From the NCBI RefSeq assembly GCF_002127325.2, contig NC_035435.2:15602002-15666001 (forward strand): a DNA stretch of 64,000 nt, given 5' to 3'. Position 1 is the stretch's first letter. The number at the start of each line of letters is the position of its first letter. The position numbers and the translations under genes are program-made. The notes beneath the pieces were generated by a model. The model worked only from the letters and a program-made list of their open reading frames with translations. It was not told the DNA's origin and ran no database searches. Shown here piece by piece: positions 49,215 through 60,443 of this stretch. Source of the stretch: Helianthus annuus (Eukaryota; Streptophyta; Magnoliopsida; Asterales; Asteraceae).

Positions 49215-50508
49215 GTAGGCCCCTCTTTTGAAGGTGACGTTACCCTCAACCCAGTAGTTTGAGTCAGTAAGGATACAATCCTAAAGGGTCGGATTATTGA
49301 AAGATAATGAATTAAGTTATTAATGCAAATTATGGTAGGCCCCTCTTTTGGGGGTGACTTTACCCTCGACTAAGTAGTCTGAGTCAGCAGGGATACAGTC
49401 CTAAATAGCCGGGTTATAGTATTAATAGTAGTTAACTTATGAGGGGGTCAAAGAGTTTGGATCCCCGCCATCCAATACCTATGGGCATTGAAGGAGATCC
49501 TACTAAATTTGACCCAGGTCCCTTGCAGGACCTCTAAACGCTGAACAAAGGCAAGACCCTTACCAAACCGTTCCCTTAACCCCCGACCAGGTAGCCAACA
49601 TACCTCCATATAGACCGTGGAGATATGAATGGTGAAAATCTTTTATTTTATATAGACAGTAAAATAATGCCAAGACACCACGGACAAACGATAAGGAAGA
49701 ATCACCTTCAACATAAGCAACTAGTTATTAAAGTCATTAATACAAAACCAAATAAAAAGTGCAAAAGATTAAAAATAAAAAGTATTATACTAAACACTTG
49801 TCTTCACCAAGTGATGTAAGAGACTTAGGAAAACATAGCCTTGATTGTCAAGAACTCTTACGATCAATCTTGGATCCCGAGACGACTCACACACTCTATG
49901 ATGGACAATGGATGATGGTGGTGGATGATGGTGTTATGGTGGTGGTGGGTGGTGGATGAAGTGTGAGAGAGGTGGTGTGCCAAGGGATGAGTTGCAATGA
50001 AACCAAGCACTCCTATTTATAGGCTGAACAGAAGCCTGGGCACGGCCCCGTGTCCGCTGGGCACGGCCCCGTGCCTGTCTGACAGTCTCTCTCTTCATTA
50101 ATTGTAATTCGCAATTACAATTAATGCGCCTGCAGTACTTTCGCCACGCCCTCGTGTTCGCTGGGCACGGCCCCGTGGTGGGTAATAGAAGCTTCTATAG
50201 GTTTGTTTTTTCTGCTGCTTCTTGGGCACGGCCCCGTGCTGGCTGAGCACGGGGCGTGTTCAGTCTTCTGCCTTCTCTGTTTTGCTTGGGAAGATGCTGT
50301 CGAGGGGTCGGGCAATCCACTTATGTTCCTTTTCTTGTATTTATGTTAGATTTAGCTGTCTTTTTGCTTCTTTTGTTAATTTGAGCTCATTTAATCCTGA
50401 AAATACAAAAGGAAGACAAAAACACTCTTTTTCCAATATTAGTACTTAAAAAGGGTTAGTTTTATGCCTTATTTGATGTAATTTATAGGTTGCATTTTAC
50501 ACACATCA
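49215..50508 (-). repeat. Athila-A 3' LTR, proximal piece with promoter
   Basis: 49215-49219 is the duplicated GTAGG. The remainder matches 59405-60693. On the minus strand it carries TATAAATA (50014-50021) and three pairs of GC modules upstream of it. It ends at CATCA (50508), next to the polypurine tract. A ggtggtggatgatgg microsatellite lies at about 49910-49957. Confidence 0.92.
50041..50258 (-). promoter_or_regulatory. GC module pairs and palindrome in the Athila-A 3' LTR U3
   Basis: Pairs of a cacggccccgtg-like 12-mer start at 50041/50062, 50145/50166 and 50227/50248, each 21 nt apart. Between the first two pairs lies a perfect palindrome with 13-bp arms (attaattgtaatt / aattacaattaat, 50097-50125). 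All are within about 240 bp upstream of the TATA box. Confidence 0.85.
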
Positions 50509-52385
50509 AATACCCCCACACTTGAATTTTTGCTTGTCCTCAAGCAAAATTCTTTAATATGTGGCTTACACTCCCAAATGGAATGGGTAGAAGAGAAGGT
50601 TTTGGCTTGTCATAGAGTGTCGGGAATCCAAGATCTTTATTGGGTTTTATTTTTATTTATTTACATTCCTATTCGTTATGATTTATTTAGAACGTTTCAT
50701 AAGAGGAATTACTTATTTGGGCATAGCATGCCTTTTTAAATTTCCATTTATATACAAGTTCACATACCTCACGGGAGAAATCACTCACACTCGGCCGAAG
50801 GTGTATTTTTAGTGAATCACTCGAGAGCGGCATGGAACTTATTCCTACCATAGGCTTGCTAAGCAATCAATCCTCCTCCTTTTTAACTTTTTACCTTTGT
50901 AAATATCAAGAGGACTTTTTGGGTAAAGGCTTGGGCTAAAGGTGGGTAGTTGGGTTAGTGGTTAGTAAAAAGGGCGAAAAGCGTAAAAAGCGTCGGTTTT
51001 CGTAAAACATTTTGTTTTAGTGACTTTTTATTTTCAATGAAGTATTTCTTCAAACAAGCTTTTTAGGAGCTTTGTTTTTCTAACTTCATTGTAAACTTCT
51101 CTCTCTTTTTTTTTTAGTCACACGAAAACCGAGCTTGTTACTAAAATAAAGGAAAAAATTAAAAAGGGTTTTTGGTTGGTAAAAAGGGTTTTGGGTTAAG
51201 AAATGAAAAGGTTTAGGCTCAAAGGGGTTAACTAGGGGGAGTTTTTGGGTAGGTGAAAAGAAAAATAAAAATAATGGTTTTGAAAGGAAAAAAGGGTTAG
51301 TCCTAATGCCTCCATCATTTACTTACTTGGGTTTAAGTTGGTAAGGACCGGGAATGAATTGTCGTGGCAAGTTCTAGAGTCGTAAGAACCAAGCGGCTAT
51401 TCACACAAGAAATGAAAAATGAGCATTTAGCGTAAAGATGTATATTTGTATGCTCAATAAAGGCTCAAAACTCACTTTTTGTGGGAATGGGTTTTTTCTA
51501 TGTGATCAAGTATATATAATCGAATTTTAACTAAGCTTGTCATGCCGTTTCATAATTTTCTTATGTTAGTTCTTTTTATCACGACGTTATCGGTTGTAAA
51601 TTTGTAAAAATATAACCTTATTAGTCTTAGAATTCCCAACTTAAACTTTAGACAAGTAAAAAAAAATGAAAATTTTTGAAAAAAATTTGGGTGATTAGCG
51701 GTTCCAATAGAGTTTTGTGTAAGGCTTGTTATTAGGACTTGCAAAATTCAAGGTTTTAGCATCCCCCCCACACTTAAATTACACATTGTCCTCAATGTGT
51801 CCCAAAAATAAATTTTTTAGGTTAATTGAATGTGTAACATGGTGTTAAAAGCAAAAATTTATGTTACTGGCAGTCTGGACACGACCCCGTGTCCGTTGGA
51901 CACGACCCCGTGGTCAACTGCCAGTAATGAAAACTTACAGAAGGTGGACACGGGGGCGTGTTGGCTAGGCACGGCCCCGTGTCTGGCGAAAATCTGCAGG
52001 AAAGTAACCAAACAACAGGTCTGGGAGGTGAGCACGGGGGCGTGTCGGCTGGACACGTCCCCGTGTGGACAGTCTGTAAGCCTGAAAAATAGGTTCTTTC
52101 CTCCGGTTTTCCCATCCTGGCTTTATGAGTGCTAATGCTTAGCACTCTAAGCCTTGGTTTGTACCTGTTTCATCACTAAATACCACACCAAGCAATACCA
52201 AAATCCTAAATTACCAAAGTTAATTGTTCAAACCATAGAGTAAAAGAAAAATAAAGCAGAAAATAAAAGTAGTTAAGGAAAGTAAATTGTTCAACACTTG
52301 GCACGCAGGCCACAAACTGTTTCGATAGATAAAGGGACTTTAACCTGTGGGCTTGCCATCAACCCGGTCCTGCTCCTTCAACCCC
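50509..52385 (-). other. Athila-A 3' spacer
   Basis: Non-coding. The polypurine tract (minus strand caagtgtgggggta) is at about 50510-50523. A second PPT-like segment (taagtgtggggggat) is near 51762-51776. Three pairs of GC modules lie at 51880/51901, 51949/51970 and 52033/52054. Short ORFs overlapping the modules are not credible genes. Confidence 0.7.
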
Positions 52386-53528
52386 CTAATCCATGTCCTC
52401 ATCGCTGTCATCACCTCCATCCCCATGACCCGCCATATACTCCCGGATGCTGCCGATGTCGTCTTGTATATCGTTGATGTTTCGTTCGATAGCTCCGACC
52501 CGGTGGTATGTATTGTTGGCAAGGTTGTAGGTGTTCCTGGTGCACATGAGGTTTTCCTGCAAAAGATCATGTAAACTTTGAAAGTTAGGAAAACCGCCTC
52601 CTTGTGAGGAGGATTGACCCGGATCACCATGGGGTTGATACTGGTAGTGGGGAGGTGGTGCGTGAAGAACTAGGGCCTCCTGTGGGTTCCATGCATAGCC
52701 TTGCATCCTTTGAAAGCTCACTGACCCGTCTTCCGCCTCATAAAGTAAGTTCATGGCTCGGTAGATGTGATAGTCAACTCGTCCCGACCATGGGCTTCTT
52801 TCAAAGGACCTAGGGATGCGCGTGAAGTGCTTGAAGAGGCGGTACACCCACCCTCCAAAGAAGATAGGTGTTGGAGCACGAGCAAGGCGGTTGAGATGCA
52901 TGTTTCGCAGCAGGAGATAGGGAACATCAAGGGCCCTTCGGTTGTGGATGCAGTGAAGTACTACCAAATCTTTCAACCCCACAACGCCACTACTGTCGTG
53001 ACGTTGGTTAAGAGAGTAGGTGAGGAGCCTATGAATGTAGCGATAGAGTGGATCCCTCAGCTTAGTACTCTTGGTGCTGCTAGGGTTGTAGATTCCTTCA
53101 CCGATTTGGGCCCATGCGGCTTGACGTTCATTTTCGTCCAAATCTCGTAATCCCCCGGTATTTTCCTCATTTCCCGATTCCTCTTCAGCGTACAATCCCA
53201 CTGTTGCCCCGAACTGTGCCATAGAGATTGAGTACCTCGTCCCACCACACCGAAATGCAACCCCTTCATTGTCGAACGGGTCACACCTTGAAGTGAAGGT
53301 AAAAGTACTATAGAACTCCATGGTGCATTGATGCACCGACCAAAGCCGCGTGTTTAATGCAACCCCTAGTGGTCCCGTAAGGATGTTGTTGAATCGGTCC
53401 AGCTGGTTTACCAAGGTTAACAGGTCCGTGCAAGCTCGTCTGGGGTACTCCTCGGGCCTTGTTTGAAGTAACTCGTATGTTGCCCTAGCATCGAGCTCAC
53501 TTGCATTAAACCTTGTGAACTTCGACAT
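52386..53528 (-). CDS. Athila-type ORF downstream of pol in Athila-A, intact
   Basis: The open frame begins MSKFTRFNASEL at 53528 and ends at 52386, about 380 residues. I chose that Met because the nine residues upstream of it look non-homologous. It shares the Athila-ORF pattern with Athila-B: TMEFYSTFTF, GGTRYSISMAQFGATVGLY, RDPLYRYIHRLL, then an aromatic/Pro region and a C-terminal coiled coil with an acidic end (GDDSDEDMD). There is no convincing transmembrane segment. It is the only undamaged long ORF in Athila-A. It lies about 790 bp past the pol stop, so it would need a spliced or separate transcript. Confidence 0.75.
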   Translation of the reverse strand: MSKFTRFNASELDARATYELLQTRPEEYPRRACTDLLTLVNQLDRFNNILTGPLGVALNTRLWSVHQCTMEFYSTFTFTSRCDPFDNEGVAFRCGGTRYSISMAQFGATVGLYAEEESGNEENTGGLRDLDENERQAAWAQIGEGIYNPSSTKSTKLRDPLYRYIHRLLTYSLNQRHDSSGVVGLKDLVVLHCIHNRRALDVPYLLLRNMHLNRLARAPTPIFFGGWVYRLFKHFTRIPRSFERSPWSGRVDYHIYRAMNLLYEAEDGSVSFQRMQGYAWNPQEALVLHAPPPHYQYQPHGDPGQSSSQGGGFPNFQSLHDLLQENLMCTRNTYNLANNTYHRVGAIERNINDIQDDIGSIREYMAGHGDGGDDSDEDMD

Positions 53529-54316
53529 ATGAAAGAATACACCAAAAGTTAGCACGAAACAGTGAGATTTTCAAAAGAAACTGCAAACAGTGAGCTGGAC
53601 ACGGCCCCGTGTTCAGCGGGCACGACCCCGTGTCTAGGCGTCTGTTACTCAAAATCTTCATTTTTCGTCCCGGTCCCGAAAATGTGAAAATTTTTAGCCA
53701 AGTAGGAGCGGTTTCCCCGGAAAATGAAACCCCAAGTGCCGTTTTTCCCAAAACAACCCGTTTACCCCTTCAATTTTATCTTTTTCGGTTAAAAAACAAG
53801 GGTTTGAGGTTTTTGTGAGAAATCGGGCAAATCTATCAACAATACAAGTGTATTTACTTCCCATTACACTAATCTAAACTAATACTAACAGATTATATCA
53901 AAAATTTGAGGTTCGATCCGGATGAACTTGAAGAACCCTAGATTTTTCCCCAAATTTTTGCTGTTTTTACTACATGCAAGTAACTAATCTAACTACTAAT
54001 GATGATAGAATCATACCTTGATGTTGTTAAACGTGGAGGTAACGTCGAAAATCTGCGGAAAATCGCCTCGAACCAGAGCGTTTTCGGCAAAACGGGTCGT
54101 GTGGAATGAGGTAACTGTTATGAAAAGAGGGTTTTATCCCGACAGTTGCGTCGACACGGCCCCGTGTCCAGCGGACACGGCCTCGTGCCGAGCAAAAGTT
54201 TTTTTTTTAACATGCTCGTGTGAGTGCCCATTTTTCCGAAAACATGGTTAGAAGACTTACCGGTTTCGATGTATACTTACTTGTTCGTAACATACCGGGT
54301 ATGATGCGGGTGCTTG
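53529..54316 (-). other. Athila-A spacer between pol and downstream ORF
   Basis: Non-coding. It holds GC module pairs at 53600/53621, about 70 bp upstream of the downstream ORF start, and 54155/54176, just after the pol stop. Confidence 0.7.
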
Positions 54317-57300
54317 TCATTCGTTAACCATTTGAAGTGAGATCTCTTCCTCTTCATCCTTAATGGATCCTCGATAGAGTTTCAGCCGTTGGCCATTGAC
54401 TTTAAATGGAATCCCATTTCGAGCTTTAATTTCTACTGCACCGTGAGGAAAAACATGGGTGATGGAAAAAGGTCCTGACCACCTAGATTTTAGTTTACCA
54501 GGAAATAATCGAAGTTGTGAATTAAACAACAGAACTTGGTCTCCTACTCGAAATTCATTAGGCTTAATATATTTATCGTGTAAAGTTTTCATTCTTTCCT
54601 TATAAATTTCGGAGTTAGAGTATGCATAATTCCTTAATTCGTCTAATTCATTCATTTGACAGAATCGATTTTTACCTGCAGTTTCTAAGTCTAAGTTTAC
54701 GTTTTTTATTGCCCAGTAGGCCCTGTGAGCTATTTCTACTGGCAAGTGACAACTTTTTCCATAGACGAACTTATATGGGGTTGTGCCTATAGTGGTTTTA
54801 TAAGCAGTTCGAAAAGCCCATAAAGCATCATCTAATTTATCAGCCCATTCCTTTTTATTTAAACCTATGGTTTTTTTCAAGTATTCGTTTTAAACCTCGG
54901 TTAGTCACTTCGGCTTGTCCATTTGTTTGAGGGTGATATGCTGTTGAGACCCGGTGATAGACCCCATACCTTGTTAAGATTTTTTCGAGTTGATGATTGC
55001 AAAAATGGGTACCCCTATCACTTATCAAAGCTTTTGGTGTTCCAAAACGAGAGAATAATTTTTTCAGAAATTTTACCACTACTCTTCCATCGTTTGTTGG
55101 AAGAGCTTCGGCCTCTGCCCATTTAGACAAGTAATCAACCGCCACAAGCATATATTTGTTTCCTTTTGACGGTGGGAAAGGTCCCATGAAATCGAGTCCC
55201 CACTCATCAAAAATTTCACAAACGAGAATGCCGTTTTGAGGCATTTCGTTCTTCGAAGAAATATTACCTGATCTTTGGCAAGCATCACATGTCTTTACAA
55301 GATCTTGGGCATCTTTGTAAATGGTTGGCCAATAAAATCCTGAATCAAATACCTTTCGTGCGGTACTAGCAGCACCATGATGTCCTCCGTATGGACCTTC
55401 ATGACAATGACGGAGAATTCTTCGGGCTTCACTACCATGGACACACCTTCGGATGAGTTGGTCGGCACACATTTTAAAAAGATAAAGGTCTTCCCAAAAG
55501 TAATGCTTTACATCAGCAAAGAATTTTTTTCTTTAATGATGCGGCCATCCTTTGGTGACTATACCGCTAGCTAAGTAATTAGCATAGTCGGCATACCATG
55601 GTTCTTGTCTGCTTTCCATCATTTCCAAGGATTCTATAGGAAATTTTTCGTTGATCTGTTCGTCCCTGGTTGCTTCCAAAGTTGGGTCTTCTAGGCGTGA
55701 AAGATGATCTGCAGCAATGTTTTCTGCTCCTCTTTTTGTCTTTGATCTCAATGCCGAATTCTTGGAGGAGTAAAATCCATCTGATCAAACGGGGTTTTGC
55801 GTCTTGTTTCTTGAAGAGGTATCGGATAGCTGCATGATCTGTATAGACTACAGTTTTAGAAAGAACAAGGTAAGAACAGAATTTATCAAAAGCAAATACC
55901 ACAGCTACTAACTCTTTTTCAGTAGTTGTGTAATTTTCTTGTGCATCGTTAAGTGTTTTACTAGCATAATAAATTGGGTGGAAACGCTTTCTTTTCTTTG
56001 TCCCAAGACTGCTCAAACAGCAAAGTCACTTGCATCACACATGATTTCGAAAGGAAATTTCCAATCAGGGGCTATCATGATAGGTGCATTGACTAGCATT
56101 TCCTTGAGGGTTAGAAATGCTTGATTGCATTCCTTGTCAAAGATGAAAGGTGCATCTTTTTCAAGTAATTTTGTTAGAGGTCTTGAAATTTTTGAAAAGT
56201 CCTTGATAAACCTTCTACAAAATCCGGCATGCCCTAGGAAACTTCTGATTGCTCTAACGGAGGATGGTGGAGGTAATCGAGAAATAGTTTCTATTTTTGC
56301 TCGATCAACTTCCATTCCTTTGCTTGAGATTTGGTGACCGAGTACTATTCCCTCTGTTACCATGAAATGGCATTTTTCCCAGTTAAGGGCGAGGTTAGTT
56401 TCCTCACATCGGGATAGCATTCGTTCAAGGTTATCGAGGCATTGGTCATATGAGTCTCCAAAGATAGAAAAGTCGTCCATGAAGACTTCCATTGTCTTTT
56501 CTATCATGTCATGGAAAATGGCCACCATACAACGTTGGAATGTTGCAGGCGCATTACATAGACCGAATCGCATGCGTCGATAGGCGAAAGTTCCGTAGGG
56601 GCATGTGAAAGTCGTCTTTTCTTGGTCTTCAGGTGCTATCGGGATTTGAAAGTATCCTGAAAAACCATCCAAGAAACAGTAAAATTTATGACCGGATAGT
56701 CGTTCTAACATTTGATCAATGAAGGGCAAAGGAAAGTGGTCTTTCCTTGTTGCTTCATTTAATCGTCTATAGTCTATACAAACTCTCCATCCAGTGACGG
56801 TTCTTGTTGGTATTAATTCATTTTTTTCTTTAGTTATTACCGTCATGCCTCCTTTCTTTGGGACTACTTGGACAGGACATACCCATGGACTATCAGAGAT
56901 AGGATAGATTAGTCCGGCGTCAAGTAACTTGATGACCTCATTTTTAACCACTTCTTGCACATTGGGATTTACTCTTCGTTGTGGTTGTATTACTGTTTTG
57001 TAGTCATCATTCATTAAAATTTTGTGCGTGCACATGGAAGGACTTATTCCCTTAATATCTACAAGCTTCCAAGCGATCGCATTTTTGTGTTTTTTAAGAA
57101 GATTAACTAATTTTTCTTTTTCTATGTTACTTAATTTAGACGAAATAATTACAGGTAATTTACCATCTTTCTCTAGAAAAGCATATTCCAAACCTTTAGG
57201 AAGTTCTTTGAGCTCAATGGGTGGGTCTTTAGGAGACACCTTATTTTGTGGCTCATCTAGATCAAGAACCTTAAAGGTTTGTTCTATGGCGACCTCTTCT

Positions 57301-58628
57301 TCAACAAAGTGGTCATCTTCTTCAGTGGTATCGGGTGGCTCATCCTCATCTTCAATTAGGGGGTCATTATTGCCAAAAGGATATTTCATTGAACGCTCAA
57401 GATCTATGTCCCTTTTGAATGCCCCTAATTGAAGAGGTAGATTGTTAAATTTACGGTTTTTCAAAGCTTCATGAGTTTTTACAAAAGGTTTTCCCAAGGC
57501 TAGAGGAGCGTCATCGAGGATGAAAAAATCGGTTGGAATAACCATTTGATTTGCTTGAACCAAGACATCCTCAACTACACAGATTGATTTTTTTACTTTC
57601 CGATCGGATAGAAAAATGGGTATTTGAAGTGGAGCAAAATCACTAATACTTAACTTTTCAAAAATGTAGGTAGGCATTATGTTAACACAAAGATCTTTAT
57701 CAATGGTGATATTACTAATAAATGAATTTTGAAAGAAACATGGAACCGGTGTAATGTTAATTTCAAAAGGATCTTCTTTTATTAGCGAAATTTGATCATT
57801 AGTTAACTTAACACTTACCATTTCTTCAATTTTTGTATTAGTGTTTAGCTCTTTTAAAAACTTAGCATAAGGGGTTACTAAACAACGATTTTCAAAAGAA
57901 GGTGACAAGAGATTAATTTTTTCTAAATTAGACTCTTGTAATTTAACGTTATCGACCTCACCCCTTTCGTTGTTTAACTCATGTGTCGGTTTTTCACTTA
58001 TTTGTTCTTCCATTTTTACATTTTCAACTATCTCCCCGTTATTATTATAATTTAATTCTTCTCTTGCGCGAGGTTCTTTCATGCAACGTTCGATAGTTTT
58101 AATGTGTTCTAATATCCTATCGGTCACTTCGGTGATAGAGAAAGGATTGGGATCCTCGAAGCTTGAATCCGGTTGTTCGATCCTTGGTTCCTCATAATAC
58201 CCATATGAAGTAGATGGTTCACACCATTGTTCTTCATTGTAAGTATATGATGGATAAGGGTCGAAATTTTGTTCTTCATAGTACTCATATGAGGTGGGTT
58301 GTTCACGCCATGGTTCCTCATAATAAGTGTATGAAGGTGGTGGCTCATATCTAGAGTCCTCAAAGTATGAGTATGAAGGCTCATACCTTGGTTCATCAAA
58401 ATACGAGTATGAGGGAGGAGGTTCATACCTTTGGTCTTCATAGGATGTGTATGAAGTTGATGGCTCGTACCTGGGCTCCTCATAATAGTTGTAAGAAGTG
58501 GATGGTTGAAACAAGTTACAATATTGTACCGAGTGGGGGTTACCACAATTAGTGCAATAGTCTCTCATATAGTCATCCTCCTCATAGGTGTAGTTGTAGC
58601 CTCCTGAGTATTGATCCATTAGAATCAC
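54317..58628 (-). pseudogene. Athila-A polyprotein lacking capsid, with Tyr-rich repeats
   Basis: The first frame (58628 to 56013, 871 residues) starts just before a CCHC knuckle (C25-C37), with no capsid domain. Residues 41-152 are eight copies of a ~14-residue YxYYEEPRYEPxxS repeat. The protease-like region (about 295-385) aligns with Athila-B but has DKDLCVNIMP where DLGASINLMP is expected, so the DSGA-type active site is lost. RT (to FMDDF, about 717) looks intact. A TGA replaces a Gly codon at 56013. RNase H (56016-55533) is broken by two shifts and a TAA. Integrase (55533-54855) keeps the HHCC region, [14 protein letters not shown] and the [11 protein letters not shown] segment. A poly-A shift near 54870 leads to the C-terminal part ending at 54317. 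Confidence 0.88.
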
Positions 58629-58975
58629 TCAACAGACCACAACTAAGTCTCGGGACCAGAAAACAAAAACAAAAATGAAACAGAAGCTGGACACGGCCCC
58701 GTGTATAGGATCTGTATCTGGGCGTTTTAATTAAAGTTACTGGTCTCGTTGGACATGGGGGCGTGTTCAGTGAGCACGGCCCCGTGTTCAGTCTCTGTAT
58801 CTGGGTATCTAACTAAAAATATGCAGCACGGGGGCGTGTTCAGTGAGCACGACCCCGTGTTCAGGCTATTGTAAATGCAAACTAAACTAAAATGCAGAAA
58901 AATGTGCGCGCGTTTTGAAAAGGTTTTGAAAAACTGATTAGGCCGTCGATTTTAAGCTTTCTTAAAATCCTTGTG
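58629..58975 (-). other. Athila-A leader between primer site and polyprotein
   Basis: Only about 350 bp separate the primer site from the polyprotein start, with no room for a capsid gene. It carries a single GC module at 58692 and pairs at 58754/58775 and 58827/58848. Confidence 0.75.
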
Positions 58976-58993
58976 TCCCCGGCAACGGCGCCA
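58976..58993 (-). promoter_or_regulatory. Primer binding site of Athila-A (tRNA-Asp)
   Basis: The minus strand reads TGGCGCCGTTGCCGGGGA six bases after the 5' LTR end and is identical to the Athila-B site. Confidence 0.92.
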
Positions 58994-60198
58994 AAAACTT
59001 GATGCGTGTGTAGTGTAATATATTTTAGATGTATATTTTAAGCCCTTTTGACATTTTAGCCAAGTTTTAAATTTATAAAACACGATATTCACTAACACTA
59101 AACACACATATGGGCAAGTGCACCCATCGTGGACGTAGTATAGTGTTGGTAAGATACCGAGGTCGTCCAAGGACACAAGTGCTTTTAATACCGATTTATC
59201 CTCAACGTCTAACCAAATCAAAATGTTAGAAAAGATTTTTAAACTAAGAAAAATAAAACTAACTAAATGCTGAAAAATAAAAATAAAAGTAAAAACAGAT
59301 AGACAAGATGAATCACCTGGATCCGACTCGTGTATTAGTATAACCTTTGATTATTTTCGCACTTTTGCACTTGTTTAAGAGATTATCTTAGTTATTGTAG
59401 TAGGCCCCTCTTTTGAAGGTGACGTTACCCTCAACCCAGTAGTTTGAGTCAGCAAGGACACAATCCTAAAGGGTCGGATTATTGAAAGATAATGAATTAA
59501 GTTATTAATGCAAATTATGGTAGGCCCCTCTTTTGGAGGTGACGTTACCCTCGACTAAGTAGTCTGAGTCAGCAGGGATACAGTCCTAAATAGCCGGGTT
59601 ATAGTATTAATAGTAGTTAACTTATGAGGGGGTCAAAGAGTTTGGATCCCCACCATCGAATACCTATGGGCATTGAAGGAGATCCTACTAAATTTGACCC
59701 AGGTCCCTTGCAGGACCTCTAAACGCTGAACAAGGGCAAGACCCTTACCAAACTGTTCCCTTAACCCCCGACCAGGTAGCCAACATACCTCCATATAGAC
59801 CGTGGAGATATGAATGGTGAAAATCTTTTATTTTATATAGATAGTAAAATAATGCCAAGGCACCACGGACAAACGATAACGAAGAATCACCTTCAACATA
59901 AGCAACTAGTTATTAAAGTCATTAATACAAAACCAAATAAAAAGTGCAAAAGATTAAAAATAAAAAGTATTATACTAAACACTTGTCTTCACCAAGTGAT
60001 GTAAGAGACTTAGGAAAACATGGCCTTGATTGTCAAGAACTCTTACGATCAATCTTGGATCCCGAGATGACTCACACACTCTATGATGGACAATGGATGA
60101 TGGTGGTGGATGATGGTGTTATGGTGGTGGTGGGTGGTGGATGAAGTGTGAGAGAGGTGGTGTGCCAAGGGATGAGTTGCAATGAAACCAAGCACTCC

Positions 60199-60206
60199 TA
60201 TTTATA
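60199..60206 (-). promoter_or_regulatory. TATA box of the Athila-A 5' LTR
   Basis: The minus strand reads TATAAATA in the context gcctataaatagg. It is conserved at 50014-50021 in the other LTR. The nearest GC module starts 20 bp upstream. Confidence 0.7.
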
Positions 60207-60225
60207 GGCTGAACAGAAGCCTGGG

Positions 60226-60443
60226 CACGGCCCCGTGTCCGCTGGACACGGCCCCGTGCCTGTCTGACAGTCTCTCTCTTCATTAATTGTAATTCGCAAT
60301 TACAACTAATGCGCCTGCAGTACTTTCGCCACGCCCCCGTGTTCGCTGGACACGGCCCCGTGGTGGGCAATAGAAGCTTCTATAGATTTGTCTTTTCTTC
60401 TGCTTCTTGGGCACGGCCCCGTGCTGGCTGAGCACGGGGCGTG
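60226..60443 (-). promoter_or_regulatory. GC module pairs in the Athila-A 5' LTR U3
   Basis: Pairs start at 60226/60247, 60330/60351 and 60412/60433, again 21 nt apart, with the AT palindrome at 60282-60310 (one mismatch here). The layout relative to the TATA box is the same as in the 3' LTR. Confidence 0.85.

Noticed and set aside
49625..49959. Small ORFs repeated at 59810-60144
   Set aside because: They lie in the R/U5 part of the two Athila-A LTRs, have low complexity and no homology, and repeat only because the LTR repeats.
58124..58552. Overlapping ORFs on both strands of the Tyr-rich repeat region as separate genes
   Set aside because: They are other-frame readings of the 42-bp repeats in the Athila-A polyprotein.
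50041..60443. The GC modules as a CRISPR array
   Set aside because: Repeats are 12 bp, occur in isolated pairs, lie in a eukaryotic LTR element and have no uniform spacer series or cas genes.
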